From Prochlorococcus sp. AG-347-O22 (GTDB lineage Bacteria; Cyanobacteriota; Cyanobacteriia; PCC-6307; Cyanobiaceae), in the NCBI GenBank assembly GCA_003278845.1, contig QCCX01000007.1:1-62014 (forward strand): 62,014 nt of DNA. The letters are read 5' to 3'. Below, piece by piece: positions 34,509-46,300 of the stretch (the first letter of the stretch is position 1; each line of letters begins with the position of its first letter). A program made the translations under genes and the position numbers. The notes below the pieces were generated by a model that saw only the letters and a program-made list of their open reading frames with translations, was not told the origin of the DNA and did not search any database.

Positions 34509-37500
34509 TTATTCTTTAACTCCCTCGATTTTATCCTCTACCTCTTGGTATAGTTCTTTCAACTGTTCTATATTCTCATCTGATGTTTCCCAATATCCCC
34601 TACCATTTACTTCTAGCAATGTTCCAACTATTCTTCTAAAACTATTAGGATTAAGATCCATTAATCTTTTCCTCATCTCTTCATCATTTATAAATGTTTC
34701 ATTAGTTTCTTCATATACAAAATTATCTACTTGACCACTTGTAGCACTCCAACCAAGAGTGTAATTAAGTCTGTTGGAAAGTTCTCTAACTCCTTCATAA
34801 CCAGATTTGAGCATACCCTCATACCACTTAGGATTTAAGAGTTTTGTTCTTGAGTCTAGTCTGATAGTTTCTCCAAGTGTTCTAACTTGTGCATTAGAAG
34901 TGGTTGTATCTGCTATGTAGCTACTTGGTTCTTTTCCGTCATCTCTTAATGTCTTGATTAATTTTGTTGGATCCGAATCAAAATAATGACTTACATCTGT
35001 TAATGAAATCTCTGATGAATCAAGGTTTTGAAATGTAACATCTGCTGTTTTCATTACTGACTCAAATACCTCTCTTTTTTGATTCATCTCACCTGGATTA
35101 TCCGCATTAAAAGCATATGTTTTGCGTGATAAATACATTTCTTGTAATTCATTTTCTTCCTCCCATGTTGAATTTTCTACTGCTAAATTAACATTTGAAC
35201 TATAACTTCCACTTGCATTAGAGAATACTCTTGCTGAAGCTTCTCTGATAGAAGTGCCTTCTTTCTCTGCTTGTTCTAGTGAATGTTTCCTTACAAAATT
35301 AGATTCCAATGGTTCATCAGCTTCAGCGGCTAATTTGACTGCCTGATCTATTAAAGCCATTTGATTGATAAATAGATCTCTAAATACTCCTGAACAGTTA
35401 ACTACTACGTCTATTCTTGGCCTTCCTAATTCTTCTAAAGGGATTAATTCTAGTTTGTTAATTCTTCCTACAGAATCCGGTTTTGGTTTGACCCCAACAA
35501 ACCATAAAATTTGTGCCAGTGATTCTCCGTAAGTTTTGATGTTATCAGTACCCCATAAAACACAAGCTATTGTTTCAGGCCAAGTTCCCTGCTCTTCTTT
35601 TTGTCTTTCAATTAATTTGTCAACAACAGACTTCGCTGCAGCTACTGCTGCTGTAGTTGGGATTGATTGAGGATCAAGTGCATGGATATTTTTACCACTT
35701 GGCAAAACACCTGGATTTCTTATTGGATCTCCACCTGGTCCGGGTAAAACATAATTTCCATCTAGTGCTTTTATGAGGCTATCCATTTCTTTGTCTGCAC
35801 AGACCTGTTCCAGGCAGAAAAGTAAGTAATCAAATAATTTATTTAATTCCTTCTGATTAACTTCATTAAATCCATTTAATCTGAAGACTCTCAGCCAAGG
35901 GGTAGGTAGATTTAGACCAAAAACTTTTAGTAAATCGAAAAGCTTGGAAAGAAGTGATTTTTCTAAATAAACTCTGCCATCCATAATTTTTAAAGAGTTG
36001 ACCATCGCAAAAATCGACTCTCTTGCTGTCTTTATGATTTTTTCATTTAACTCTACAAATTTTAGTTCACCTTTATTATTACCATCATAAATTTGATCAA
36101 TAGTTAGACCGATGGATTCTGCGAGTAATCCAGGAAGAGATCTTAATCCTTCTTGTTCTCTCTCTAATGATGCAATATTTACAAGTGTTGCAACAGCTTC
36201 TTCTGCTGTTGGAGCTTCTCCAATTGTATGAAGACCGCAAGGTAATAATCTACTTTCTATTTCCATCAACTGTTTGTAGACATTACCAACAAATAAATCT
36301 CTTTCATCTATTGAAAGTTCTTCTACTTCTTTTGAAGGAAGCTCTACATCTTTGTCAAGGTTACATTGTTTAGAAGTCTCAACTATTGCATTAACAATTT
36401 GAATGCCCCTACTATTTTCTCTTAATTGTTGATAAGAACCAACGAGTTCACTTAGTTCTTTAAGTCCTTTGTAGAGTCCTGCATTTTCCGCTGGAGGAGT
36501 AAGGTAACTAATAGTTGAAGCATATCCTCTTCTCTTCGCAATTGTTGCTTCAGATGGATTATTTGCAGCATAGTAATATAAATTAGGCAATGATCCAATG
36601 AGAGAATCCGGATAGCAAGTTTCACTCATGCCCATCTGCTTCCCAGGCATAAATTCAAGTGAGCCGTGAGTTCCAAAATGAAGAACAGCATCAGCTCCCC
36701 AGATTTTTTCTACATACGTGTAATACGCAGCAAAACCATGATGAGGACTAGCACTTCTTGAATAGAGCAATCTCATGGGATCACCTTCATAACCGAATGT
36801 AGGTTGAACTCCTATAAAAACATTTCCAAAATGTTTTCCGTAGATAAGAAGGTTTTGTCCGTCACTATTAAGGCTCCCAGGAGGTTTTCCCCAATTTTCT
36901 TCAAGTCTTTGTGAATATGGTGTGAACTCTTCGTATTCTTTTACTGACATCTTATGAGCAATATTTAACTCTGGAGAGCCATCCATCGCTTCAGGATTGT
37001 TAATTACTTTTTCCATTAACTCTTTTGAATTACTTGGAAGTTGATCAATTTGATATCCTTTGGATTTCATTTCAAGAAGTACTCTATAAATTGACCCAAA
37101 AACATTCAAGTATGCTGCAGTACCAACATTTCCTTTGTCTGGTGGAAAACTAAATACAGTGATGGCTAATTTTTTATCCTTTCTTTGTTTAACTCTTAAA
37201 GTTGACCATTTTATTGCTCTTTCAGCTATTACATCAACTCGATCTTGGAGTGTATGCGCCTTACCTGTGGCATCATCGCGACCTGAGAGAATAATAGGTT
37301 CAATAGCACCGTCAAGCTCTGGAATTGCAATCTGAAGTGCTACCTGAACAGGGTGTAAGCCTAGATCACTATCTTCCCATTCTTGCGTGGTTTGAAAGAC
37401 TAATGGAAGTGCAACCATATAGGGTCTGTTTAACCTTTTTAAAGCTTCAATAGCTTTAGGATGGTCTTGTCTTGCTGGCCCACCAACTAGTGCAAATCCT

Positions 37501-38519
37501 GTTAGAGATACAACTCCATCTACTATGGGTTGGTCCTTATTTATTGAATCATAATAAAATTCATTAACTGGTTTAGAAAAATCTAGACCCCCACAGAAGA
37601 TAGGTAGTACTCTCGCACCTCTGTATTCCAATTCTTGAATAACAGCAACGTAATGAGCATCATCTCCAGTTACGATATGACTCCTTTGAAGCACCAAGCC
37701 TATTGTTGGAGTTTTGTCATCTTTAGGATTTATATCTTTTCTATTATTTTCCCAATTTTGATATTCTTTAAGACTTTCAAACATGCAAGGAGCAAGAGGA
37801 TGCCAAATTCCTAAATCTGGGAATGTTTCCGGGTCTTGAATTTTGAATTCTTCTATTTGATCTTTTATGTTCTCTGAAACAGCGTACTTTTCAGAAATCA
37901 TTAACAAGAAATTTTTTAGGTTCTCAGTGGTACCACCTAACCAGTACTGAAAACTCAGAATAAATGTTCTAGCATCTTGAGCTTTTTCTACTGGTAGATA
38001 TTTAAGTATTGAAGGTAGTGTATTTAATAACTTCAACATTGAATCTTGGAAACTTGCCCCATCAGATTCTTTTTTCTTTTTGATTAAATCTCCAATAATA
38101 CTTTTAGATTGACCAAGTTGGGCCATACTAAATGAACCTAACTTATTTAATCTCATTACCTCTGGCATGGAGGGGAAAACAATTGATGCTTTAAGTTTGT
38201 CTTTAAATGGAGATACTGCGTCAACAACTTTTTGAGCAAGGTCTTCAATGAATATTAGAGAAGCAACGAATATATCTGCATTGGCAATATCTTCTTTGAA
38301 ATCTTCAAAATTACTATCATTCCTAAGTTCTTCGATAAGATAGCCGCTAAGGTCTATACCAATTGGCCCATTCATCTTATTTATTGATTTTGCAGCTTCC
38401 GTTAAGGAATTTTGGTATTGTGGCTCAAGGACAACATAAACTGCTTTTATTACAACTTTGTGTTTGTTATCCTCAACAGGAGATACTCTGCGGTTTGCTG
38501 AGCGGACCTGCGTAAACAT
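34509..38519 (-). CDS. chlH: magnesium chelatase subunit H
   Basis: A 1336-residue protein, the porphyrin-binding subunit that inserts Mg2+ into protoporphyrin IX with ChlI and ChlD. Typical segments are [57 protein letters not shown] and [17 protein letters not shown]. The length and order match cyanobacterial ChlH. Cytosolic to stroma-like. It converges on folP (9 bp) and is divergent from dapB with 102 bp between them. Confidence 0.98.
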   Translation of the reverse strand: MFTQVRSANRRVSPVEDNKHKVVIKAVYVVLEPQYQNSLTEAAKSINKMNGPIGIDLSGYLIEELRNDSNFEDFKEDIANADIFVASLIFIEDLAQKVVDAVSPFKDKLKASIVFPSMPEVMRLNKLGSFSMAQLGQSKSIIGDLIKKKKESDGASFQDSMLKLLNTLPSILKYLPVEKAQDARTFILSFQYWLGGTTENLKNFLLMISEKYAVSENIKDQIEEFKIQDPETFPDLGIWHPLAPCMFESLKEYQNWENNRKDINPKDDKTPTIGLVLQRSHIVTGDDAHYVAVIQELEYRGARVLPIFCGGLDFSKPVNEFYYDSINKDQPIVDGVVSLTGFALVGGPARQDHPKAIEALKRLNRPYMVALPLVFQTTQEWEDSDLGLHPVQVALQIAIPELDGAIEPIILSGRDDATGKAHTLQDRVDVIAERAIKWSTLRVKQRKDKKLAITVFSFPPDKGNVGTAAYLNVFGSIYRVLLEMKSKGYQIDQLPSNSKELMEKVINNPEAMDGSPELNIAHKMSVKEYEEFTPYSQRLEENWGKPPGSLNSDGQNLLIYGKHFGNVFIGVQPTFGYEGDPMRLLYSRSASPHHGFAAYYTYVEKIWGADAVLHFGTHGSLEFMPGKQMGMSETCYPDSLIGSLPNLYYYAANNPSEATIAKRRGYASTISYLTPPAENAGLYKGLKELSELVGSYQQLRENSRGIQIVNAIVETSKQCNLDKDVELPSKEVEELSIDERDLFVGNVYKQLMEIESRLLPCGLHTIGEAPTAEEAVATLVNIASLEREQEGLRSLPGLLAESIGLTIDQIYDGNNKGELKFVELNEKIIKTARESIFAMVNSLKIMDGRVYLEKSLLSKLFDLLKVFGLNLPTPWLRVFRLNGFNEVNQKELNKLFDYLLFCLEQVCADKEMDSLIKALDGNYVLPGPGGDPIRNPGVLPSGKNIHALDPQSIPTTAAVAAAKSVVDKLIERQKEEQGTWPETIACVLWGTDNIKTYGESLAQILWFVGVKPKPDSVGRINKLELIPLEELGRPRIDVVVNCSGVFRDLFINQMALIDQAVKLAAEADEPLESNFVRKHSLEQAEKEGTSIREASARVFSNASGSYSSNVNLAVENSTWEEENELQEMYLSRKTYAFNADNPGEMNQKREVFESVMKTADVTFQNLDSSEISLTDVSHYFDSDPTKLIKTLRDDGKEPSSYIADTTTSNAQVRTLGETIRLDSRTKLLNPKWYEGMLKSGYEGVRELSNRLNYTLGWSATSGQVDNFVYEETNETFINDEEMRKRLMDLNPNSFRRIVGTLLEVNGRGYWETSDENIEQLKELYQEVEDKIEGVKE

Positions 38520-38621
38520 TGATTTTCTTTAAGTATTTCTACCAGCCTACGAATGAAAAGACGTTATTGTGTGCAATATAAATAGCGTGTAACAACCTTT
38601 AAAAAAAATTTTTTTTTAAAA

Positions 38622-39470
38622 ATGATTGAAAATTTTAAAAAACCTATACCAGTACTAGTATCCGGAGCTTTAGGCAGAATGGGTAGCGAAGTAGTTAATA
38701 CTGTATTAAATTCAACAGATTGTGAACTTGTTGCAGCAATCGACATAAACGAAAAGAACAATGGCTCAAATATTTCTGAATTATTAAAGGTAAAAAATTG
38801 TGATGTTTTTGTTTCAAATGATTTTGAAGGTACTTTATGTTCTGTTAGTCAAAACTATAGAAATGAAAATATCAAACCTGTGCTGGTTGATTTTACTCAT
38901 CCTGATTCTGTATATGAAAATACCAGGTCAGCTATTGCATATGGTGTATCACCAGTAGTTGGAACTACGGGCCTAAGCCCTTCGCAAATACAAGATTTGT
39001 CTGTTTTTGCTCAGAAAGCTTCCGTTGGTTGTGCAATAATTCCTAATTTTTCAGTAGGCATGGTTCTTCTTCAGCAGGCGGCTTCGGTAGCTGCAAGGTT
39101 TTATGACAATATTGAATTAATAGAGATGCATCATAATCAAAAAGCTGATTCTCCTAGTGGGACGTGTATAAAAACGGCAGAAATGATTGAAGAATATCCA
39201 AAGAAATTTAATCAAAATTTAGTAAAAGAGTCTGAGTCATTGAAAGGTGTACGGGGTGGGCTCAGAGATTCAGGAATTAATATACATTCTGTACGATTAC
39301 CAGGATTACTCGCTCATCAGTTAGTAATCATGGGATCTCCAGGTGAAACTTATACAATTAAGCATGACACTATTGATAGAAAGGCATATATGCCAGGAGT
39401 TTTGCAGGCTATAAAAAAAATTGGTAATTATGAAACTTTAGTTTACGGACTTGAAAAATTGATTTTTTAA
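38622..39470 (+). CDS. dapB: 4-hydroxy-tetrahydrodipicolinate reductase
   Basis: A 282-residue enzyme of lysine and diaminopimelate synthesis. The N-terminal NAD(P) motif is [15 protein letters not shown]. The signature [14 protein letters not shown] contains the catalytic His and Lys. [15 protein letters not shown] and GTTGLS fit the family. It is the first gene of a plus-strand unit that continues for several genes. Confidence 0.96.
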   Translation: MIENFKKPIPVLVSGALGRMGSEVVNTVLNSTDCELVAAIDINEKNNGSNISELLKVKNCDVFVSNDFEGTLCSVSQNYRNENIKPVLVDFTHPDSVYENTRSAIAYGVSPVVGTTGLSPSQIQDLSVFAQKASVGCAIIPNFSVGMVLLQQAASVAARFYDNIELIEMHHNQKADSPSGTCIKTAEMIEEYPKKFNQNLVKESESLKGVRGGLRDSGINIHSVRLPGLLAHQLVIMGSPGETYTIKHDTIDRKAYMPGVLQAIKKIGNYETLVYGLEKLIF

Positions 39471-39471
39471 A

Positions 39472-40113
39472 ATGTTAATTCCAATTAATACAAGCCAAAC
39501 TTCAAAACTTATTCCTGCAGTTGGTACAGGAAGTCAATTTAAGTACGCTTTGGGGAATCCGAGAAAAATTCTTCAAAGAGTAATAGTTTCTTCAATTGGT
39601 GGATTTATCTCATTAATTATTAGTTCGACTGGAGATCAAACTAATAATTTCTGGTTATTCCTTTGTGTTGGTTTCTTTTTGTACATCATCTGGGGTCCAA
39701 TTCTTGAATCAAGTAGAAAAAATTTGCAATTAAGAAAATATAAATTTTTTTCTATATTTGATGGTTATGTATCAGATATCTATAAAACAGAAAAGATTGA
39801 AAGTTCAAGAGAACAATCTAATAGGCAAGGTAGATTAGAGGTTATCGAAAACAAAAGGACTTGGTTAGTACTTGAGTTAGAAGATGAAGATGGTTATTTG
39901 GAAAAGTTGAGTTTTCCTATGGAAAATAAGCACAGTCAAATTAGGGTGGGTTCGAGTATTAGATGTTTAATAACATCTGATAACCGAAATTTTGACAGAG
40001 ATTTTTATTTGACCGATGCTTGGCTTCCTGAAATTAACTTATGGGTTGGAGAGTATCCCTATTTATTAAGACCAGCATTTGAGGAAATTTGCTATATTTA
40101 TTTGAATAGATAG
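39472..40113 (+). CDS. conserved cyanobacterial membrane protein
   Basis: A 213-residue protein with two closely spaced spans at about residues 38-53 and 63-77 (WLFLCVGFFLYIIWGP). A soluble C domain follows with RTWLVLELEDEDGYLEKL and a conserved end WVGEYPYLLRPAFEEI. It starts 1 bp after dapB. I recognise it as a conserved cyanobacterial protein but know no function. Confidence 0.7.
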   Translation: MLIPINTSQTSKLIPAVGTGSQFKYALGNPRKILQRVIVSSIGGFISLIISSTGDQTNNFWLFLCVGFFLYIIWGPILESSRKNLQLRKYKFFSIFDGYVSDIYKTEKIESSREQSNRQGRLEVIENKRTWLVLELEDEDGYLEKLSFPMENKHSQIRVGSSIRCLITSDNRNFDRDFYLTDAWLPEINLWVGEYPYLLRPAFEEICYIYLNR

Positions 40114-40129
40114 TTGGTGTTCATATAAT

Positions 40130-41287
40130 TTGATGAAAAATAAATTCAATTTTAAAATTGTTGGATCAGGTCCCACAGGATTATTACTTTCAATTGCACT
40201 TTCAAAATTTGATTGCAATATTTTTTTAACTGATTTATTAACAAAGGATAGATTAATTAATAAAGATAAAACTTATGCAATTACTCACTCAACAAGAATA
40301 ATCTTATCTAAATTCAGACTTTGGGAAAAATTAGAACCATTTTTATTTGGCTTTGATACCCTTTCAATTTCAGATAGCGTAACTTCTGCTTTTGCCAATT
40401 TATCAACTTCTGACTTAGATGATGATATAAGTCCTGCTGAAAATATTGGCTGGGTTGTTAAACATTCGGATTTAATGAACGTATTTTTTCAAGAAATTGA
40501 TAATTATGAAAATATTTTTTTTATGACACCACAGAGTTTGTTGCGAAAAAAAATATTATTTGATTATCAATTCTTTTCAACAGGAGCAAACTCACTTGAT
40601 AAAAAAGTATTAGATTTTGTTGATATAAAAAAATCTTACAGTCAATCTTGTTTAACTTTTAAAGTTTCTCTTAGAGGTCATTGTGAAAAGCGTGCTTATG
40701 AAATTTTTAGAAAAGAAGGTCCACTTGCATTATTACCTTTAGATAAAAACTTATATCAAGTAATTTGGACTTCCAGTACATTTAAGGCAATTGAAAGGTT
40801 AAATTCTGACAAGAATTTTTTAATGGATAATTTATCAACAATCTTGCCAGATAAATTTAAGTTGGACCAAATAATAGGCGAATTTAATATTTTTCCTGTT
40901 TCATTATCCTTAAATTTACCAGTTTTAAATTTTAAAAAATTAGTTTTTGTAGGAGATGCATTTCATACATTTCATCCTGTTGGTGGTCAGGGTCTAAATG
41001 CTTGTTGGAGAGATGTTAATACTATATATGATCTTTTTAATAAAAATACTGCTATTACTAAAATGCAATTGATATTATTTAAATTTAAGTATTTTTCAAG
41101 CAGGATTTTAGATATTATCGTCACTATTTTCATAACTGACTCATTAATATCAATTTTTGCAAATAGAAGCATTTTTTTATTTCCAATTAGGAAATTTTCA
41201 TTTTTACTTTTAAATAAATTTCTTTTTACAAGAAAATTTGTCCTAAATCAAATGACTAAATCTCTCATTTATTCGAATATTAAATAG
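40130..41287 (+). CDS. UbiH/Coq6-like FAD monooxygenase
   Basis: A 385-residue flavoprotein hydroxylase. The dinucleotide-binding motif is IVGSGPTGLLLSIAL, and the second FAD motif is VGDAFHTFHPVGGQGLNA, the UbiH hallmark. The C-terminal 60 residues are hydrophobic and may associate with membranes. In a cyanobacterium it could act in plastoquinone or a related quinone pathway; that is inference. It follows the 213-residue gene by 16 bp. Confidence 0.82.
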   Translation: MMKNKFNFKIVGSGPTGLLLSIALSKFDCNIFLTDLLTKDRLINKDKTYAITHSTRIILSKFRLWEKLEPFLFGFDTLSISDSVTSAFANLSTSDLDDDISPAENIGWVVKHSDLMNVFFQEIDNYENIFFMTPQSLLRKKILFDYQFFSTGANSLDKKVLDFVDIKKSYSQSCLTFKVSLRGHCEKRAYEIFRKEGPLALLPLDKNLYQVIWTSSTFKAIERLNSDKNFLMDNLSTILPDKFKLDQIIGEFNIFPVSLSLNLPVLNFKKLVFVGDAFHTFHPVGGQGLNACWRDVNTIYDLFNKNTAITKMQLILFKFKYFSSRILDIIVTIFITDSLISIFANRSIFLFPIRKFSFLLLNKFLFTRKFVLNQMTKSLIYSNIK

Positions 41288-41292
41288 AATTC

Positions 41293-41490
41293 ATGCATAA
41301 TTATGTATCTAGAGAAATGATAATTTATTTATTTAATGTATTAGGTTTAGATGAGTGTACTATTGAACTTGGTATAAAATTATCTATAAAAAATAACACT
41401 CCATTACCAATATTATTATGGAGTTATGGAATGCTAACTATTGAAGAACTAGATAAGTTATATTCATTTTTATTTCAAAAAATGGAATAA
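41293..41490 (+). CDS. DUF2949 protein
   Basis: A 65-residue cyanobacterial protein. The C-terminal core LPILLWSYGMLTIEELDKLYSF matches the DUF2949 pattern. Short, soluble and helical. It is 5 bp after the UbiH-like gene, so probably in the same operon. No known function. Confidence 0.72.
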   Translation: MHNYVSREMIIYLFNVLGLDECTIELGIKLSIKNNTPLPILLWSYGMLTIEELDKLYSFLFQKME

Positions 41491-41499
41491 TAATTCTGT

Positions 41500-41505
41500 T
41501 ATAAT
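41500..41505 (+). promoter_or_regulatory. candidate -10 element TATAAT for the DUF3038 gene
   Basis: A perfect TATAAT 25 nt upstream of the ATT at 41530, within the 39-bp gap after the DUF2949 gene. The -35 region is weak. If used, the leader would be only about 18 nt. Confidence 0.4.
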
Positions 41506-41529
41506 TTGCCTATATCTTAATCTAGAACA

Positions 41530-42054
41530 ATTACAGTTTTAACTAGAGCAAATCAGATATCAAGAAAATCTATAGAGAAGCTTGATTTATTGTTATTAAT
41601 ACTAGAAACTATTGACTTAAATGGTATCCATTCCCTTTACTCCTTATCAAAAAGACTTAATTTAGATAATGTTTTACCAAATAAAGTGACTATTTGGAAA
41701 TTAAGGAATAATAATCCATTGAGAAAATCTTATGTTACTAACAATATTAAACTTAACGAATTCGATGCCTTAATTAGAATTACAGTTGAAATGTCTAAAT
41801 ATTTATATCCTTATATCAGAGAGATACTGAAATCTAAAGAAGTTATTGAAGAGGATTCAGTTATTTGGAATGATTTTAATAAGAGATTTATTGAGTTGAT
41901 TAAAGAGAGATTTAATATAGATAGTATGAGAGTGAAAAAGCTTTTAAATCAAGCTGAAAATGATGAGATTATCATAAAATCTTTGCTTATTTTATCCTTT
42001 TGCATTTCAAATCAGGGTTATCAAAAGTTGAAGAATTTCTTATACCATTTTTAA
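41530..42054 (+). CDS. DUF3038 protein, probably using an ATT start
   Basis: From TTG 41590 the protein is 154 residues, but that start falls inside the conserved LDLLLLILETIDLNGI segment. In-frame codons upstream encode TVLTRANQISRKSIEKLD, which fits the family N-terminus. A stop lies just beyond, and the only start-like codons there are ATT 41530 and ATA. I extend to 41530 (174 residues). The rest, LNLDNVLPNKVTIWKLRNNNPLR, is typical DUF3038. It is followed by the DUF4335 gene with a 1-bp gap, the usual pairing in cyanobacteria. Confidence 0.62.
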   Translation: MTVLTRANQISRKSIEKLDLLLLILETIDLNGIHSLYSLSKRLNLDNVLPNKVTIWKLRNNNPLRKSYVTNNIKLNEFDALIRITVEMSKYLYPYIREILKSKEVIEEDSVIWNDFNKRFIELIKERFNIDSMRVKKLLNQAENDEIIIKSLLILSFCISNQGYQKLKNFLYHF

Positions 42055-42055
42055 T

Positions 42056-42643
42056 ATGATGCAAAATAAATTGTCTTTTCATCAATCTTCAGCGAGTCTC
42101 GAAATAATCGGATTGCCAGATTATTCCAATAATGAAAATAAAGATCAAATATCAATAATTTCTCAATGGAAATTAAACATAGTTAATAAACCACTTATTG
42201 AAGGAAAAATCGAACATTTAGGACCTATTATGGAAGCTTTTTATATTTATTCAAATCTTTTAATCAAAAACGAAATCCCAATATATGAGTCTAAATTAAT
42301 CGATATAAAAGCCGATAATCTGCACATACATAATATTGTTCTCAAGAGCTCAAAACCAAATGTAAAGCCTTTAGTTTTAAAGATTGGTAATTCATTGCTT
42401 TCAGATACCATAAATTGTTTTGATCAGTTAAATGAATCGCCAAAACTAGGAATAAAAAAAACTGACATAATTACTAAAATTCCTAAAAAATTAAGATTTG
42501 GATTAAATAAAAAAGTTAAATTTATCAATTTCTTTATTCCTCCATTTATTGCAATTTGCTCTTTAATTCTATTCTCTTCTTCTTTTATTTATTTAAATAG
42601 TCCTTTTGAAAATATAGAAAAAAAAGAACTAAATAAATCCTGA
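42056..42643 (+). CDS. DUF4335 protein
   Basis: A 195-residue protein starting MMQNKLSFHQSSASLEIIGL. Beta-rich N domain, then a C-terminal single span (FINFFIPPFIAICSLILFSSSF) and a short basic end. The DUF3038-DUF4335 order is characteristic of cyanobacteria. Probably a membrane-anchored partner of the DUF3038 protein; function unknown. Confidence 0.7.
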   Translation: MMQNKLSFHQSSASLEIIGLPDYSNNENKDQISIISQWKLNIVNKPLIEGKIEHLGPIMEAFYIYSNLLIKNEIPIYESKLIDIKADNLHIHNIVLKSSKPNVKPLVLKIGNSLLSDTINCFDQLNESPKLGIKKTDIITKIPKKLRFGLNKKVKFINFFIPPFIAICSLILFSSSFIYLNSPFENIEKKELNKS

Positions 42644-42734
42644 ATAAAAGCAATTAGCATCTTAAATGCAAACACGATACTATAGGTTAATTTCTTTTCA
42701 GAGTTATTCAAATTTATTCTTTGATCTTTGATCT

Positions 42735-43103
42735 ATGGCAGATTTAAACATCCCAAATTTGAATATTAAATCTGATAAATATATTTTTAAAAAAAAATTA
42801 AATTTAAGAAGAAAATCTAAAAGGAGACTATTTACAGAATCTTTCTTTTTGTTTATTTTGAGTGTTTTATTAGTTTATATAAATTATTTAATACCTAATA
42901 AAAATTTGCTGTTACAAAATCTACCTTCGACATTAAATAAATCTTTTTTATTATTAATTGAACTCTTTTCATATCTTTATGAGATATTTTTAGTTATTTT
43001 TATTTTCGCCTCTTCATTTACTGCTCTTATTTTAATTATAGGTTCTTTTTATAGGTTATTTAGAATCTCTAAGAGAAAGTCAAAACAAATTATTTATAAA
43101 TAA
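42735..43103 (+). CDS. membrane protein, unknown
   Basis: A 122-residue protein with a strongly basic N-terminus (FKKKLNLRRKSKRRLF) and two spans, about 38-54 and 78-104. It ends in a basic cluster (RISKRKSKQ), giving a positive-inside hairpin topology. It follows a 91-bp gap after the DUF4335 gene. No family recognised. Confidence 0.6.
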   Translation: MADLNIPNLNIKSDKYIFKKKLNLRRKSKRRLFTESFFLFILSVLLVYINYLIPNKNLLLQNLPSTLNKSFLLLIELFSYLYEIFLVIFIFASSFTALILIIGSFYRLFRISKRKSKQIIYK

Positions 43104-43105
43104 TT

Positions 43106-43267
43106 TTAAATAGGTTGCATTAGGCCGCCACTTCCTGAATCAGAATCATCATCATCATTTTCTGTTTCTTCTCCAAATAATGCAAATATGCCAAGTACAA
43201 TTGATGAAAGAATAATTGACAAAGGTAAAATCGAGGTTTGGATTCCGACGTCTATATATTCGCCCAT
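43106..43267 (-). CDS. 53-residue membrane micro-protein with acidic tail
   Basis: ATG 43265-43267, TAA 43106-43108. It begins MGEYIDVGIQTSILPLSIIL, has one span through GIFALFG, and carries a very acidic, Ser/Gly-containing tail (ENDDDDSDSGSGGLMQPI). It is tail-to-tail with the 122-residue gene. The tail may bind metal or a basic partner. Function unknown. Confidence 0.6.
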   Translation of the reverse strand: MGEYIDVGIQTSILPLSIILSSIVLGIFALFGEETENDDDDSDSGSGGLMQPI

Positions 43268-43339
43268 AAAACAAGTAAATTTTTATAAAGCTAACCGAAA
43301 ACAAACTCTTTCGCGGATTTTAAATAATTATTTAATAAT

Positions 43340-46300
43340 TTATTCTCTTTTAATAAGAAGTTCTTTATCGAAATTCCTTATTTCTCTTTCAAAAGAATCG
43401 AACCACAACATTAGTTGATCAATTTGATTTTGAATTTCAGTTACTCCTAAACCCCTTATAGTGATGATTGATAATTGTTCTCCTTCAATAAAATTAAATT
43501 TATTTTGAACACTACTTGCCAAAGAATTTTTAAGAATTTTAAAAGTAGAATTTTTTAGTTTTGTCTCTATCAAGATGTTTGGCTTTTTGAGCTTGATCTT
43601 ATTAAAACCACATTTTTTAGCTAGTAATTTTAGTCTCATTATCATAATTAATGACTCAACAGGTTTGGGTAGGTTTCCATATCTATTCACCCAGTCTGTT
43701 GCTAATTCAGTTAATTCATCATTATTCGAACATTCAGTAGCAGATTTGTAAGCCTGAAGCTTCTCTTCTCTGTTTAATATCCATGTTGCAGGTATAAATG
43801 CATTTATTGGTAGATCAATTTGAGTGTCGTTAACTTCAGGTATTTCTTGCCCACTGATTTCTGAAATAGCCTCATGGAGCATTTCTATATATAAATCATA
43901 TCCAATAGCATTAACCTTCCCACTTTGTTCTTCTCCTAGTAAACTCCCAACACCTCTTATTTCCATATCTTTCATCGCAAGTTGGTATCCACTTCCTAGT
44001 TCTGAAAAGTCTTTTATCGCTTTCAATCTTTGTTTTGAAGCGTCATTAATTTTATTTATATTTGGATAAAATAACCAAGCATGTGCTTGTACTCCACTTC
44101 TACCAACTCTCCCTCTAAGTTGATAAAGTTGTGAAAGTCCAAATTTGTGAGAATCTTCAATAATGATTGTATTTACTTTAGGGATGTCTAATCCACTTTC
44201 AATTATCGTTGTACATATCATTAAATCTACTTCTCCAGCATTAAAAGCAATCATTGCATTTTCAAGCTCTGTTTCGTTCATTTGCCCATGAGCAACAATA
44301 AATTTTAAGCTGGGAAACATATTTTTTAATTTGTTCGCAGCTTGATCTATATCAGAAATTCTTGGAAGAACATAAAAAATTTGACCTCCCCTATCAAGTT
44401 CTTGATTAATTGCAGTTCTTATAACATCCATATCTATTTCAGATAAATATGTTTTGATTGATCTTCTGGATGGTGGAGGTGTATTTAATAAGCTCATTTG
44501 TCTTAGTCCAGATAAGCTCATATAAAGAGTTCTTGGAATTGGAGTCGCCGAGAGAGTTAAAACGTCTATGTTGGTTTTGATTTTTTTTATTTTCTCCTTT
44601 TGCCTTACTCCAAATCTTTGTTCTTCATCAATAACTAGTAGTCCTAAGTTTTTAATTTCTATTTCTTTTCCTAAAATTTGGTGCGTTGCTACAACTAAAT
44701 CAATTTTGTTATTTTTCAAACCTGCATATATTTCCTTTCTTTCATTAACGGTTTTGAATCTATTGAGTAAAGATACTTTTATTGGGTAAGGTGAAAATCT
44801 ATTACTTATTGTTCTCCAATGTTGCTGAGCTAGGATTGTTGTAGGTGCTAGTAATATTACCTGTTTGCCTGATGTAATAGCCTTAAAAATAGCCCGAACA
44901 GCTACTTCTGTTTTGCCAAAGCCTACATCTCCACAAACTAGCCTGTCCATTGGCTTATCGCTTTCCATATCAGATTTTATTTCTTCTACAGCAGTAATTT
45001 GGTCAGGTGTTGGTTGATAAGGGAATGATTCCTCTAATTCATCTTGCCAAGGACCATCTTCTGGGTAAATGTAACCCTTTAATTTTTCTCTCTTTGCATA
45101 AAGTTTTAAAATATCGACAGCAACTTTTTTGATTTGTTTCTTATTTTTTTCTTTTATTTTTTCCCATTCTGTCCCTCCTAATTTATTTATTTTCGGTTTT
45201 ATTTTTCCGCTTGATCTATATCTGTTAACACTACCAAGTTGATCAGCGGCAACACTTATCTTTCCATCTTGATACTGAATGACTAAATAATCTCTTGAAT
45301 CTCCAGTTATATTTATTTTTTCTATTTTTAAAAATTTTCCTATTCCATGATTTTTATGAACTATAAAATCACCGGGACTAATCTTATTTACATTTATATT
45401 TGAATTGACACTTCTTTTTTTTCTTCTTATGAATACATTATTAAAAAGAGATTGTTGTGAAAATAATTCTTTATCTGTTATCAGGACAACTTTCCATATC
45501 GGAAGATAAAAACCCTCGATTTCGTAATTGTTCTTATTTTTTAAAATAAGAGGAGTTGAATTATTAATTGACTTATATGCTTCATCAATATCATTAGGAT
45601 TGTTTAAGAAGTTTGCATTACATTCGTGCTCAAAAAGTAAAGTCCTTGTTCTCAATGGTTGTGCTGATAATATCCATACTTTTTCATTATTTTTTATATT
45701 TTTATTTATATCATTGGATAATTTCCCTACATTTTTAGAGTACGAATTTAATCTTTTATCGTTTAACAAAAATCTATTATCAATATTGATTTTAGATTCA
45801 AATTCATAAAATTTTATTAAATTAAAATTTCCTAGTGAATTTAATATTTCGTCAAACTTTAAATGCAAATTAGGCTTGGCCTCTAAATTAATGTCATTAT
45901 TTTTAAGGTTCTCATTTAATTCATACTTACAATTATCAAAATTACTTTCTGAATCTAGATACCAATTATTTGCAAATTTTTTACAATCTTCTAATTCATC
46001 AATTACAAGAATTGTTTCCCTATTTATAAAATCTATTATGTTTGAGGGTTCTTCTTCAATTATTCCTAAATAACGATCAAGATTATTTTTATTTATATCT
46101 TCTGAATTAAAGAGATTGTTCTTTGATAAATTATTTAACTTATCTTTAATTAGCAAATCAAATCCAGCCTGTATTATTTCAATATTATTTATACTTTCTA
46201 ATGTTTTCTGTGTATGGGGATCATATTCTCTTATCTTCTCAATAACATTATCAAAAAATTCTAATCTTATAGGAAACTCATTATTGACAGGATAAATATC

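Noticed and set aside
36167..36373. 68-residue plus-strand ORF inside chlH
   Set aside because: A shadow; its leucine-rich appearance comes from the complement of a codon-biased helical region in ChlH.
38564..38761. 65-residue ORF opposite the dapB start
   Set aside because: It overlaps the dapB NAD-binding motif on the other strand and would remove the chlH/dapB promoter region.
42710..42734. Short direct repeat CTTTGAT before the 122-residue gene
   Set aside because: Too short and AT-rich to distinguish from chance.
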